Origin: Planctomycetota bacterium
GTDB lineage: Bacteria; Planctomycetota; Phycisphaerae; Phycisphaerales; SM1A02
Assembly (NCBI GenBank): GCA_022568135.1
Contig: JADFFQ010000017.1
Span: 1-61,224 of the forward strand
DNA length: 61,224 nt
Direction of reading: 5' to 3'
The notes under the pieces were generated by a model that worked only from the letters and a program-made list of their open reading frames with translations, was not told the origin of the DNA and searched no databases. Positions 1-8,775 of this stretch are shown here, one piece after another. The position numbers were made by a program, and so were the translations under genes. Position 1 is the first letter of the stretch. Each line of letters starts with the position of its first letter.

Positions 1-1
1 A

Positions 2-1279
2 GGGTTGTGGGAGCTGCTCATCATCAATGGAATGCAGGCCCCGGGGCTGCCCGAAGGCGTCGTCTTCGGCATTGATCCTCTTGAGGCCTTCGGCCCCATC
101 TTATCATGGACATTCAACCGCAACACGGAGCTGATGGCCTATGTTTGGCTCAACGGCCCGGGGATCGATTTCACGAACGATGAAACGATTTATCTGGAGA
201 CCGCACAAGGTCTGGAGTTGTTGGTTCGCGAAGGAGAGGCGGCGCCGGGCTTCGGTGAAGGTATGATCTTCGGCCCTAACGTCGCCTTCCCCGTCTTCGG
301 TGCCACTGGCGACAACATCTTCCCCACCCGCAACGACAGCGGTTCGGCGTTGTTTGGTGCGTTCGTGGATGGCCCTTTAGGCCTGCACAACTCGATATGG
401 ACGAATCGGAACGGCAAACTCCAGTTGATCGTTACGGGAGCCGTCGATGACATCGGCGGCTTCGGCGAAGGTGATCAGGCCCCTGGATTCCCTCCCGGAA
501 GAACATTTCAGCGATTCATTTTCGGGCGCATTAATGAAAGCAATCAGATTGCATTCGCGGGATTCCTCAACACGGATGAAATATTTGGCAGCCAAGAGGG
601 TATCTGGTGGGAACGAAACGGCGTTTTGGAGTTGCTCGTCGCTCAAGATCTTCCCGTTCCGGGCATACCCGGCGCGGTGTTCTCCGATCTGGGATTCCCA
701 GGATTGCGCGATGATGGCTCTCTCGTCTTTGTTGCCGAGTTCGAGGGTTCTGGCATTGACTTCTCCAATGATTTTGCTGTGTTCCGATCCAACCCTGACG
801 GCTCAACGGACATCATCCTCCGTACTGGCGACTTCGTCGAGATCATCGACGACGAAGGCAATAGTGACATCCGACAGGTCTCGCCTACATTCGGTATTGG
901 CGCTGGGATATCCGACAAAGGTGAGCGAGTGTTCGAAATTTTCTTCGTCGATGGATCAACGGGCATCTACACAGCCAATGTGCTGCGTGGTAAACAGCCC
1001 GTACCCGGCGACATCACCGGCCCGGGCGGTGTGCCCGACGGATGCGTTGATGCCTTTGATCTGGGCGCGATGCTCGGCGCGTGGTGCTCCGCCGTCAACG
1101 ACCCGAACCGGCCGAGCCCACCGTGCGAGAACTGCATCCCCGCGAATCTCGCCCTGGCGGACATCTCCGGTGCGGCCAATGTGCCGGATGGGTGCATCGA
1201 TGCGTTTGACCTGGCGAAGCTGCTTGCCGAGTGGTGCTCCGTCGCCGGCGGCAACCCCTGCGGCACCTGCTTCCCGTAA
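2..1279 (+). CDS. Secreted tandem-repeat protein with two dockerin-like C-terminal repeats (5' truncated)
   Basis: The reading frame is open to the window edge, so the true start and any signal peptide lie upstream; the first in-frame ATG is at 5. The visible 424 residues hold at least four repeats of about 85 aa, each with a 'LLV-x-G-x-x-x-PGF' turn and an 'N-x-x-G-x-x-AF' strand. This matches the style of the choice-of-anchor tandem repeat NxxGxxAF proteins of Planctomycetota. The C-terminus carries two dockerin-like segments (DGCVDAFDLGAMLGAWC at about residues 345-361 and a similar copy about 50 residues later) with paired cysteines. Such segments in Phycisphaerae suggest cell-surface or extracellular placement, possibly calcium binding. 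The precise role is unknown. Confidence 0.8.
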   Translation, partial: GLWELLIINGMQAPGLPEGVVFGIDPLEAFGPILSWTFNRNTELMAYVWLNGPGIDFTNDETIYLETAQGLELLVREGEAAPGFGEGMIFGPNVAFPVFGATGDNIFPTRNDSGSALFGAFVDGPLGLHNSIWTNRNGKLQLIVTGAVDDIGGFGEGDQAPGFPPGRTFQRFIFGRINESNQIAFAGFLNTDEIFGSQEGIWWERNGVLELLVAQDLPVPGIPGAVFSDLGFPGLRDDGSLVFVAEFEGSGIDFSNDFAVFRSNPDGSTDIILRTGDFVEIIDDEGNSDIRQVSPTFGIGAGISDKGERVFEIFFVDGSTGIYTANVLRGKQPVPGDITGPGGVPDGCVDAFDLGAMLGAWCSAVNDPNRPSPPCENCIPANLALADISGAANVPDGCIDAFDLAKLLAEWCSVAGGNPCGTCFP

Positions 1280-1410
1280 GCGACTCGACGCCTATCGCGG
1301 ATAACCCCAACCCTCGGCCTCCTTACGCTGGCGGCCGTCGGCATCCTCGACTTGCTGACGCTGCTGGCCAACTGGGGGTAGTTGGATTGTCTGCTATCAG
1401 CTCTCATTAG

Positions 1411-1456
1411 CTGGGACGCTACGCGTCCCGGCCCCGCGGGCGTAGCCCGCCGGCTA
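1411..1456 (+). repeat. Dispersed double-palindrome repeat, copy 1
   Basis: This stretch is two adjacent hairpins: GGGACGC-TAC-GCGTCCC, then GCGGGC-gta-GCCCGC, ending in CGGCTA. The reverse complement of 32256-32305 has the same two hairpins in the same order. This suggests a small dispersed extragenic palindromic element. No encoded function is visible. Confidence 0.5.
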
Positions 1457-1626
1457 AACAAGCCTATTTCAAACCATTCGCCTGGCTCGCTGGAGCCGTG
1501 ACGGTTGGCCGGCCGTGCCGTATACTTCTGCGGATTGTGAAGGCTGTCACAATGTGGTCCACCCCCCCGGCAGAGCCGGGGGCAGCCCACCCACCCCCCG
1601 GCAAAGCCGGGGGCTAAGGGAAAGAA

Positions 1627-1661
1627 GCTGACCGCTGACGGCTGACCGCTGAAAGCTGCCT
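1627..1661 (+). repeat. Heptanucleotide tandem tract upstream of nuoD
   Basis: There are five consecutive 7-nt units of the form GCTGAMV (GCTGACC, GCTGACG, GCTGACC, GCTGAAA, GCTGCCT). The tract ends three bases before the nuoD ATG and replaces a recognisable Shine-Dalgarno sequence. Similar 7-nt tracts with different units precede nuoF and ribBA. Confidence 0.6.
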
Positions 1662-1664
1662 GCC

Positions 1665-2954
1665 ATGCCCTACACGCTCGCCCCAGATGAAGGTTACGAC
1701 GTGGACATCGAGACCACGGAGTATCTCACGCAGCGCGGCGATGCGCCCGAGCGGTGGGTGCTCAACTTCGGCCCGCAGCATCCGGCGACGCACACGACCT
1801 TGCGGATCGTCCTGGAGCTGGACGGCGAGCGGGTGGTCCGGGCCACCCCTCACATCGGCTACCTGCACTCGGGTTTCGAGAAGCTCGCCGAACACCACGA
1901 CTACAACCAGTACGTCTGCACCGTCAGCCGAATGGATTACATCAGCCCGATCGTCAACGACATCGCCTGGCATCACGCGGTGGAGGCGTTGTTCGGCATC
2001 AACCTGACGCCGCGATGCAAGGTCGTGCGGACGATCCTTGCGGAGCTCGGGCGGATTCAGAACCATCTGCTGAGCTGCGGAGCCGCAGCGCTGGACCTCG
2101 GCGCCTTTACCGGGTTCCTCTACGGCTTCAACGAGCGCGAGTTCATCTACGACATCATGGACTATATCTCCGGCCAGCGGTTCCACCCCGATTGGACCCG
2201 CGTCGGGGGCGCGATGCTGGACCTCCCGGACGATGAAGTCTTTGGACGCATGGTGCGCGCGTTCATCGACGAGCGGCTGCCCAAGGCGATCAAGGACATT
2301 GAGGTCTTGCTGAAGCGCAACCGTATCTTCGTGGATCGCCTCCAAGGAGTGGGCGAGATCAGCGCCCAGGACGCGATCGCCTGGAGCCTCACCGGCCCCA
2401 ACGCCCGAGCGTCGGGGGTTCGCCGCGATCTCCGCAAGGATGAGCCGTACCTTTGCTTTGCGGACAACTGGGACGGCCAGGGGGCCGAGCCGGTCGAGTT
2501 CTCGATCGCGGTGGCTCAGGACGGCGACTGCCTCTGCCGATTCCTGGTCCGCATGGAGGAGATGCAGCAATCCCGGCGGATCATCGACCAGCTCATCGAC
2601 CGCATTCCCAAGGGTCCGATGAACGTCGCGATCGACTCGAAGTACAACGTGCCGGAAAAGGGTGATGTCTACGGGTCGATCGAGGCGACCATCCAACTGT
2701 TTGAAATCTTCATGGACAATCGTGGCTGGGACGTGCCCGTCGGCGAATCGTACGCCGCGATCGAATCACCCAACGGCGAGCTGGGCTACTACATCGTCGC
2801 CGACGCAACGAAATGCTCATGGCGCGCGAAGACCCGCCCGCCGTCGTTCATCCATTTTCAGGTGTTGCCCAAACTGCTGGAGGGGCATCAGCTCGCCGAC
2901 ACCGTCGCGGTGCTGGGGTCGCTGAACATCATCGCCGCTGAGCTGGATCGGTGA
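1665..2954 (+). CDS. nuoD: NADH-quinone oxidoreductase subunit D
   Basis: This is the 49-kDa-type subunit of respiratory complex I, which forms the quinone pocket in the peripheral arm and belongs to the nickel-hydrogenase large-subunit fold. The 429-aa length matches single-domain NuoD (not a NuoCD fusion). The FGPQHPATH signature is at residues 35-43, followed by the GYLHSGFEK and SRMDY segments, and the end DTVAVLGSLNIIAAELDR is typical. It is the first of a short nuoD-nuoE-small ORF-nuoF run. NuoA, B, C and G-N are not in this window, so complex I genes are dispersed. The ATG at 1665 follows a heptad tract rather than a clear ribosome binding site. Confidence 0.95.
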   Translation: MPYTLAPDEGYDVDIETTEYLTQRGDAPERWVLNFGPQHPATHTTLRIVLELDGERVVRATPHIGYLHSGFEKLAEHHDYNQYVCTVSRMDYISPIVNDIAWHHAVEALFGINLTPRCKVVRTILAELGRIQNHLLSCGAAALDLGAFTGFLYGFNEREFIYDIMDYISGQRFHPDWTRVGGAMLDLPDDEVFGRMVRAFIDERLPKAIKDIEVLLKRNRIFVDRLQGVGEISAQDAIAWSLTGPNARASGVRRDLRKDEPYLCFADNWDGQGAEPVEFSIAVAQDGDCLCRFLVRMEEMQQSRRIIDQLIDRIPKGPMNVAIDSKYNVPEKGDVYGSIEATIQLFEIFMDNRGWDVPVGESYAAIESPNGELGYYIVADATKCSWRAKTRPPSFIHFQVLPKLLEGHQLADTVAVLGSLNIIAAELDR

Positions 2955-3011
2955 TAAGTGAGCCGCGGCGTCCCCGCCAGCGGATTCTGACGCATACCTT
3001 TGGAGCGCCCC

Positions 3012-3539
3012 ATGGCCTGGACCGTAAAGCCTTCCGCCACCACGGTCATCGAGCAGCGTGACCAGCCGTATCTCACGCCGAAGATGAAGCAGCGGTACAC
3101 AGCCGAACTTCTGCCTCGGTATGAGAAGGCGATGGGCGCGTTGGTGCCGATCCTCAACGACGTGCAGCATCGCTATCGCTGTGTTCCTTACCAGGCAATG
3201 GTGGAGATCGCTCGGTTCCTTCAGATCACGCCCGCAGACGTGCTCGACACCGCCTCGTTTTACGAAGAGTACACGACCGAGCCGACCGGCAGGCACGTTA
3301 TCGCGGTCTGCCAGTCAATCGCCTGCGAGATCTGCGGCCACCAGGCGATCCTTGATCATCTGCGCCGCAAGCTCGACATCGAGCCGCACGAGACGACCGA
3401 CGACGGGAAGTTCACGCTGCTGGCCCTGGAATGCCTCGGCTCATGCGATACCGCGCCGGTGGCGCTGATAAACGACGATCTCCACGAACACCTGACGATC
3501 GAGAAGCTCGATCAAATCTTGGAGAATCTACCTGACTGA
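3012..3539 (+). CDS. nuoE: NADH-quinone oxidoreductase subunit E
   Basis: This is the 24-kDa-type subunit of complex I: an N-terminal helical domain followed by a thioredoxin-like [2Fe-2S] domain (cluster N1a) that partners NuoF. The four cluster cysteines appear as C100-x4-C105 and C141-x3-C145. I chose the ATG at 3012 because GGAG lies six bases upstream; an in-frame TTG at 3000 would add four residues. Length (175 aa) is normal for the family. It lies 57 bp after nuoD on the same strand, so co-transcription is likely. Confidence 0.93.
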   Translation: MAWTVKPSATTVIEQRDQPYLTPKMKQRYTAELLPRYEKAMGALVPILNDVQHRYRCVPYQAMVEIARFLQITPADVLDTASFYEEYTTEPTGRHVIAVCQSIACEICGHQAILDHLRRKLDIEPHETTDDGKFTLLALECLGSCDTAPVALINDDLHEHLTIEKLDQILENLPD

Positions 3540-3556
3540 GTCGCGGACTATGACCA

Positions 3557-3760
3557 ATGCGCAGCGCGAGCAAAAAGCCACTCATGCACTACCTCGGCGA
3601 GTTCGTCGGCCACATCGTCAAGGCGATCAAGGCCGATCCAGGCAGGAAACGAATCGTCGTGAACAAGGCCGTCGAGGAAGAGGACCGCGATACCATGACC
3701 CTTCGGCGAACGACCATCGAGGAAATTGAGTTCAAGCGCGATGAACCAACCAGCCCCTGA
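3557..3760 (+). CDS. Small basic/acidic hypothetical protein between nuoE and nuoF
   Basis: A 67-aa ORF on the nuo strand, beginning 17 bp after nuoE and followed by 150 bp before nuoF. It has no membrane segment. The C-terminal half is charged (KAVEEEDRDTMTLRRTTIEEIEFKRD). An alternative in-frame ATG lies at 3584. The region MTLRRTTIEEIEF resembles short planctomycete hypothetical proteins, but I do not recognise a domain. Its position suggests either a complex I accessory factor or an unrelated passenger. Codon usage looks consistent with coding. Confidence 0.55.
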   Translation: MRSASKKPLMHYLGEFVGHIVKAIKADPGRKRIVVNKAVEEEDRDTMTLRRTTIEEIEFKRDEPTSP

Positions 3761-3884
3761 GCGGTTGAAGCCGGACCTGACGAGCCCCGACATGTCGGGA
3801 CGAGGAAGGTCCGGGTCAGCTGCGGCGGACAATCAACCCGGGTCTTCCTCCCTTTGGTCGTCAGACCCGGCTTCACGGACCTCA

Positions 3885-3905
3885 AATCCCTAATCCCTAA
3901 TCCCT
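3885..3905 (+). repeat. Heptanucleotide tandem tract upstream of nuoF
   Basis: Three perfect 7-nt units AATCCCT are followed by AGCC and then the nuoF ATG. As at nuoD, the tract occupies the place where a ribosome binding site would be expected. Confidence 0.6.
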
Positions 3906-3909
3906 AGCC

Positions 3910-5253
3910 ATGCCTGTTACCGAACCAGTTCTTTGTAAGCGAATCCCGACCGCGCCGTGGGGCGATCCGAAGGACCGCCACATCGTCGGCTACGACGAGT
4001 TCGTCAAGACCGAGGGGTACGAGACGCTGCGAGCCGCGCTGGACATGACGCCGGAGGCCATCGTGGACATGGTCAAGGACTCCCAGCTTCGCGGCCGAGG
4101 CGGAGCGGGCTTCCCCTGCGGGCTCAAGTGGTCATTCCTGCCGGAGCCCGATGGCGGGCGGCGGTATCTCGCCGTCAACTGCGACGAGGCCGAGCCGGGC
4201 ACGTTCAAGGATCGGCTGCTCATTGACTTCGACCCGCACCTGGTGCTTGAAGGGATTGCAATCACCTGCTACGCCTGCCGGCTCGACACCGCATTCTTCT
4301 TCATCCGCGGGGAGTACCGCCATCAGATCAAGGTTGTCGAGACCGCGATCCGGGAGGCTTATGCGCACGGCATCTTCGGCAAACCGGGGATGCTGAAGGG
4401 CGCGAGCGACTTTGTCGCCGAGTGCTACCTGCACCGCAGCGCGGGCGCGTACATCTGCGGCGAGGAGACCGGCTTGCTGGAATGCATCGAGGGTAAGCGG
4501 GCCTGGCCGAGGGTCAAGCCGCCGTTCCCTGCGGTGAAGGGACTCTTCGGCCGCCCCACCATCGTCAACAACGTCGAGACGCTGGCCGCCGTCGGCCCGA
4601 TCGTCCGGCACGGCGCAGACTGGTGGAAATCGATGGGCTGCGAATCGTCCATCGGCGGCCCGCCGAGCTTTGGCCCCAAGCTCATGGGCGTCTCCGGGCA
4701 CGTCAACCGCCCGGGCTGTTATGAGGTGGACTTGGGAATCCCGCTTCGCAAACTTGTCGAGGACTATTGCGGGGGGATGCGTGGCGGCAAGAAGTTCAAG
4801 GGCGCGATCGCCGGCGGCGTGAGCATGGGCGCTCTGGGGCCCGATCAGTTCGACGCCGAGATGGACTTCGACATCGGCCGAAAGTACCAGGTCATGGGCC
4901 TGGGCACCGCCTGCCCGACGATCTTCGACCAGGACACCGACATGGTCGCGGTGGCCCGCAACATCGCGCGGTTCTTCGCCAACGAATCGTGCGGCCAGTG
5001 CACGCCGTGCCGAGAAGGCACCTCGTGGGTCTATAAGCTGCTCGTGAGAATCGAGCAGGGGAACGCCACCAGCAAAGACTTGGATCTGCTGTTGGAGCTG
5101 GCAGGGTCGATGGGGATCATGTCCGGCACCACCATCTGCGGACTCGCCGACGGCAACAACTGGGCCATCCGCACGATCGTCAACAAGTTCCGCGATGAGT
5201 TCGAGGCCCGGGTCAGACCGTCCCTGGTGCCCCTGGGCGTCGGGGCCACCTGA
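3910..5253 (+). CDS. nuoF: NADH-quinone oxidoreductase subunit F
   Basis: This is the 51-kDa-type subunit of complex I. It binds NADH, FMN and the N3 [4Fe-4S] cluster and passes electrons on toward NuoE and NuoG. The glycine-rich nucleotide site GRGGAGFP is at residues 62-69 and the FMN region GAYICGEETGLLE is near residue 180. The cluster cysteines are C361, C364 and C367 (SCGQCTPC), with C410 (TICG). The residue after GAGFP is Cys where Thr is usual. The 447-aa length is normal. nuoG does not follow; the next gene is ybeY. Confidence 0.95.
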   Translation: MPVTEPVLCKRIPTAPWGDPKDRHIVGYDEFVKTEGYETLRAALDMTPEAIVDMVKDSQLRGRGGAGFPCGLKWSFLPEPDGGRRYLAVNCDEAEPGTFKDRLLIDFDPHLVLEGIAITCYACRLDTAFFFIRGEYRHQIKVVETAIREAYAHGIFGKPGMLKGASDFVAECYLHRSAGAYICGEETGLLECIEGKRAWPRVKPPFPAVKGLFGRPTIVNNVETLAAVGPIVRHGADWWKSMGCESSIGGPPSFGPKLMGVSGHVNRPGCYEVDLGIPLRKLVEDYCGGMRGGKKFKGAIAGGVSMGALGPDQFDAEMDFDIGRKYQVMGLGTACPTIFDQDTDMVAVARNIARFFANESCGQCTPCREGTSWVYKLLVRIEQGNATSKDLDLLLELAGSMGIMSGTTICGLADGNNWAIRTIVNKFRDEFEARVRPSLVPLGVGAT

Positions 5254-5416
5254 TGGCGGCCCTGATTGCCACCTGCTGGGCCACCGAGGCCCGTCCAAGG
5301 CGATCGCGCCTTCTTCCGGCCACCACTGGATTTTCTCTGGCAAGACGCCGAAAAGGGTCGTATCCTATGGGCGGTGAGATGTGGCGAGCCCTCCGGCGGG
5401 CCGCGCCTAGCGACCG

Positions 5417-6076
5417 ATGAACCAAAACGCATCCACGATACGCTGCTCCACGGCATCTGCGGACAACCGCGACGACTCGGCTGCAAGTCCCTCGTCGGAC
5501 GCCGATAACCCTCCCGAACCTCGCGACCCCGCCGCCTGCATGGAGTTGAACGCACCGCCGTGTCCGCCGGCCGAAGCTGTCGTCGAAATGACGTGCGCCC
5601 CCGAGGCTCGTCGCATCGACGTGCCGTGGATACGCAACCGGCTTACGGCAACGTTGGCGCACATCAATCGTCCGATCCAACGTCTTGCGGTCGCTATCGT
5701 CGGCGAGGAGCAGATGCGCACGCTCAACGGCGCGCACCGGCAGGTCAATGATTCCACGGATGTGCTGGCGTTCGCCAATGCGGCGCCCGGCGACGCGATT
5801 GACGCGGACATCGTCGTCTGCGTCGATGTTGCGGCCGGCGGGGCGTCCGAGCGGAATATCCCCATCGAGCAGGAGCTGCTGCTGTATGCGCTGCACGGCG
5901 TGCTTCACTGCGCCGGGTTCGATGATCAGACCGAAGAAGGCTTCACGGCCATGCACGCTGAGGAGGACCGTATCCTGTCCGCCATCGGCGTCGGCCGAAC
6001 GTTCGCGCGCGATCCGTCGGGTCACGACGACGATCGCCCCAGCAAGATCGTGACCGGGGACCACTGCATTGACTGA
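5417..6076 (+). CDS. ybeY: Endoribonuclease YbeY (16S rRNA maturation / rRNA quality control)
   Basis: This is a metal-dependent single-strand endoribonuclease of the UPF0054 family. The core spans about residues 65-200, with EEQMRTLNGAHRQVNDSTDVLAF and HGVLHCAGFDD. The metal motif is H160-x3-H164-x5-D170: the usual third histidine is aspartate, a variant I also recall from Bacteroidetes YbeY. The first 55 residues are a low-complexity Asp/Ser/Pro-rich extension, so a later start at 5540 is possible. The stop codon overlaps the start of the next gene by 8 bp, which suggests translational coupling. Confidence 0.85.
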   Translation: MNQNASTIRCSTASADNRDDSAASPSSDADNPPEPRDPAACMELNAPPCPPAEAVVEMTCAPEARRIDVPWIRNRLTATLAHINRPIQRLAVAIVGEEQMRTLNGAHRQVNDSTDVLAFANAAPGDAIDADIVVCVDVAAGGASERNIPIEQELLLYALHGVLHCAGFDDQTEEGFTAMHAEEDRILSAIGVGRTFARDPSGHDDDRPSKIVTGDHCID

Positions 6077-7385
6077 TCTGTATGTCTGGATGGCGGTGGC
6101 GATGCTGTTCGCCGCTGCTTACCTGGCCGCGCTGAATCTGACCTTGCTGCGGCTGAGTCCATCCGCGGTTCGACAGCTTTTGGAGTCGCGAGCGAAGCCG
6201 GAAGGAGCCGATTGGTATGCGGCCAAGTTCGACTCGGCGATCTTCGCAGTGTCCTTGGTTCGTACCGCGACGCGATTGGGAGTCTTCGTCCTGGTGCTTG
6301 CGGCGGTGGTAGACCTGGGAGCCGAGGCAACCCTCACCTGGCCCGACCTGCTGAGCAGCGCTGTGATCTCCGCCCTGATGTTGTGGGTGTGCACCAGTGT
6401 GCTGGCCTCGGCTATCTCGCGCTATGCCGGCGGCGCCCTGATCGCGTCGGGGCTCCCGGTCGTCAGGTCGATCACATGGGGATGCTACCCGCTGCTCAAG
6501 GCCGTCTCGTTTATAGACGAGGTGGTCCGCCGGCTCAGCGGCGCCAGTTCTCAACAAGATGAGCAGCGCGAGTCCGAATTGTTGCGCAGCATCGAAGAGA
6601 CCAAGCGCGAAGGTGGGCTGGACAGGGACGCTGCGGACATGCTGGAGAATGTCGTCGAGTTCGCCAGCACCGATGTGGCCGAGATCATGACCCCCCGCAC
6701 CGATATTGAAGGCATCGAGCTCACCGACGATCTCGCTGAGGTTCGCTCGTTCATCGCCGAGGTCGGCTATTCGCGAATTCCCGTCTACAAAGGAAACCTC
6801 GACCACATTGAGGGAATCCTCTACGTCCGGGACCTCGTGCAGTATCTCGGCGAAGACGCAAACAACTTCAAGCTCGAGCCTCTTCTGCGCCAGCCCATCA
6901 TCGTTCCCGAAACGAAGCCCGTACGCGAGCTGTTGGCCGACTTCCAGAAAAACGGAGTCCACATGGCGGTGGTCATCGACGAATATGGCGGCACCGCCGG
7001 CCTGGTCACGATCGAGGACGTGCTCGAAGAGATCGTCGGCGAGATCCACGATGAGCACGAACCCAATGGCGAGGAGCCGGTGCTCGTAACCATCGACGAC
7101 CGCCACGCCGAGGCGGACGGGCGATACCACATCGACGACCTCAACGAACAGCTCGGACTCACACTGCCGGAGGATGACGACTTCGACACAATCGCAGGAT
7201 TCCTTCTCGCCCAGTTGGGCCACGTGCCCAAGGTCGGCGAGACGTTCGAGGCCCACGACGCCCGGTTCACGGCGCTGGCTGCCACCCCCACTCACGTCCA
7301 GCGGGTGGGAATCGAGCTGCTGGCGTCGCCGCTTCCCAACGGCGCCCCGACCGAATCACCCCCGGCACAATCTCGTGGCGCCTAG
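6069..7385 (+). CDS. CNNM/CorC-family membrane protein with CBS pair
   Basis: The order is an N-terminal DUF21/CNNM membrane domain (about four hydrophobic segments within residues 5-150), a CBS pair (about 205-330, starting IMTPRTDIEGIEL) and a CorC_HlyC C-terminal domain (about 350-425). Members of this family are implicated in Mg2+/Co2+ export and are often mislabelled hemolysins. The start is TTG at 6069, overlapping ybeY; an ATG at 6090 is an alternative. ybeY next to a CorC/CNNM gene is a common bacterial pairing. Confidence 0.85.
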   Translation: MTDLYVWMAVAMLFAAAYLAALNLTLLRLSPSAVRQLLESRAKPEGADWYAAKFDSAIFAVSLVRTATRLGVFVLVLAAVVDLGAEATLTWPDLLSSAVISALMLWVCTSVLASAISRYAGGALIASGLPVVRSITWGCYPLLKAVSFIDEVVRRLSGASSQQDEQRESELLRSIEETKREGGLDRDAADMLENVVEFASTDVAEIMTPRTDIEGIELTDDLAEVRSFIAEVGYSRIPVYKGNLDHIEGILYVRDLVQYLGEDANNFKLEPLLRQPIIVPETKPVRELLADFQKNGVHMAVVIDEYGGTAGLVTIEDVLEEIVGEIHDEHEPNGEEPVLVTIDDRHAEADGRYHIDDLNEQLGLTLPEDDDFDTIAGFLLAQLGHVPKVGETFEAHDARFTALAATPTHVQRVGIELLASPLPNGAPTESPPAQSRGA

Positions 7386-7508
7386 AGCCACGGCGTGTCG
7401 CCGCGGACCGCCCCGACACTCCGACGGCTCTGCACCCGCCTCGATGCCTCGATGCCGAAACGGGTGCCCAGACGACTCCCGACCCCCCTTCTTCGTATCT
7501 CTTTCGTA

Positions 7509-8657
7509 TCACTTCAAGCCAAGCAGCCGGCCGTGGGCACGCAACTGATCGTCCATCCGATCCACGATCCGACCGACCCGCTGACCGTCAAGCTGCGCGG
7601 CAAAGAAGATGAGCAGCTCGATCATGCCGTGATAGTCGTCGAGCGAAATGAACTCCGGGCCGACGTTCGCCGGTCGGCTGCCGCCCATGACGCCGTCGAT
7701 ATCGACCATGTTGTGATAGTTGCCTAACGGCAGGCACACGCACGTTGATTCATAGCCATAGGCACTGAACGTGCTTGCTTCGCACACTCCGCCGGGCATG
7801 AGCTTGCGCTGGGCTTTGAACCGGGGATATTTCTTGCGGTGTTCACTCAACAGCGCGCTGAGACGATTGGTGAGCGCCGGGCTGAACACGCTCAACCGAT
7901 CGCCGACGCGGAGGATCGGCCCGGCGCCGATGGGCGAGTCGGGATAGCTGCGGGAGTTCTCCAGGCAGATGAGTCTCGCGCTCTTGGGCACGGAGCGCTT
8001 CTTGCACGCTGCGACGGCCCCGACGAAGCCTATCTCTTCGGCCCGGGTCAGCAGCAGGCCCACGTTCCCGGCCCCCTTGCGGTTCCGCAGGACGTCCATC
8101 GTGGCCAGCGCCGCGGCAACCCCGGCAAGATCATCGCATGCGGGCGCATACAGCCTTCCGGTGACAACCGTCGGCCGGGCGCCCCACCCTCCTAACGCCC
8201 ACCGCGCGATATCGCCCGCAACCAGTGTGTTTGATGCTTGTCCCATGCGCGCGATGACACGCCTAAACGGCTTGGCGGCCAAATCGAGCTCGGTGATCGT
8301 CGCACGGTGTACCGCGTCGTCGGCGCTGAAGATCTCAATCTTCGCGTTCTCGAAGTACGGATCGTGTACCGAGCCACGAAACTCCAGCTCGATCGTGCGC
8401 TCGTCGATTACGTCGCGGACCACGAACGCCGGATGATCAAGGTGCGCGGTGATGAAGATCGGCCGGGCGGATCGGCGTCCCTTGCGAGTGATGATCAGGT
8501 TCCCTGCCACGTCACGTCGCAGCGTCAGGTTTCTGCGGCGCGTCAGCCAGTTCTCGATCCACGCAATAACGCGGTCCTCCCGTCCCGCCGCGGTGGGAAT
8601 CGCCGTCAGCTGCATCAGCCATTGTTCGTGGCGGCGCCGTTGAGCACTGCTGGCCAT
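7509..8657 (-). CDS. M42-like zinc metallopeptidase
   Basis: This looks like a co-catalytic zinc exopeptidase of the M42/M28/M20 clan. Candidate ligands and catalytic residues are the H-x-D of ITAHLDH (about residues 72-74), CDDLAG (about 175-176), the Glu pair in TRAEEIGF (about 207-208) and a late NYHNMV histidine. I chose the ATG at 8657 because the 26-residue upstream extension is Ala/Arg-rich and unlike the domain. The length, 382 aa, fits M42 aminopeptidases. The gene is convergent with the CorC-like gene and divergent from ribBA. The substrate is unknown. Confidence 0.75.
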   Translation of the reverse strand: MASSAQRRRHEQWLMQLTAIPTAAGREDRVIAWIENWLTRRRNLTLRRDVAGNLIITRKGRRSARPIFITAHLDHPAFVVRDVIDERTIELEFRGSVHDPYFENAKIEIFSADDAVHRATITELDLAAKPFRRVIARMGQASNTLVAGDIARWALGGWGARPTVVTGRLYAPACDDLAGVAAALATMDVLRNRKGAGNVGLLLTRAEEIGFVGAVAACKKRSVPKSARLICLENSRSYPDSPIGAGPILRVGDRLSVFSPALTNRLSALLSEHRKKYPRFKAQRKLMPGGVCEASTFSAYGYESTCVCLPLGNYHNMVDIDGVMGGSRPANVGPEFISLDDYHGMIELLIFFAAQLDGQRVGRIVDRMDDQLRAHGRLLGLK

Positions 8658-8775
8658 GGTGGCAGTGTAGCGAGCCGCAGCGCCCCCGCGGCGGAGCCCC
8701 GCATGGAAATACGTGGCGGGCGCCCGGGCTTCCACCCGGCCCCTCGCGCCGGGGCAAGCCCGGCCGCTAAACTCT

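Larger units (their letters stand above)
1280..1664. other. Gene-poor gap with palindromes, a dockerin-like remnant and a heptad tract
   Basis: This 385-bp gap holds no convincing gene. In order it shows an in-frame remnant encoding LDLLTLLANWG and ending in TAG at 1379-1381; a composite palindrome at 1411-1456, also found at 32256-32305; two near-identical GC hairpins (CCCCCGGC-aga/aaa-GCCGGGGG) at about 1564-1583 and 1595-1613; and a heptanucleotide tract ending three bases before nuoD. The twin hairpins could act as terminators for the upstream gene, but no T-run follows them. Confidence 0.55.

Noticed and set aside
1614..2696. Long minus-strand ORF opposite nuoD (360 aa)
   Set aside because: It is an antisense shadow created by the high third-position GC of nuoD; the composition has no domain features.
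3801..3830. RNase P RNA-like string (GAGGAAGGTCCGGG)
   Set aside because: Only a short resemblance to the conserved core; no surrounding P4 or length consistent with RNase P RNA.
4132..5343. Minus-strand ORF of 403 aa opposite nuoF
   Set aside because: Antisense shadow of nuoF; Asp/Ala/Arg/Val-rich with no recognisable fold.
5943..7295. Minus-strand ORF of 450 aa opposite the CorC-like gene
   Set aside because: Antisense shadow; the plus strand encodes a clear CNNM-CBS-CorC protein.
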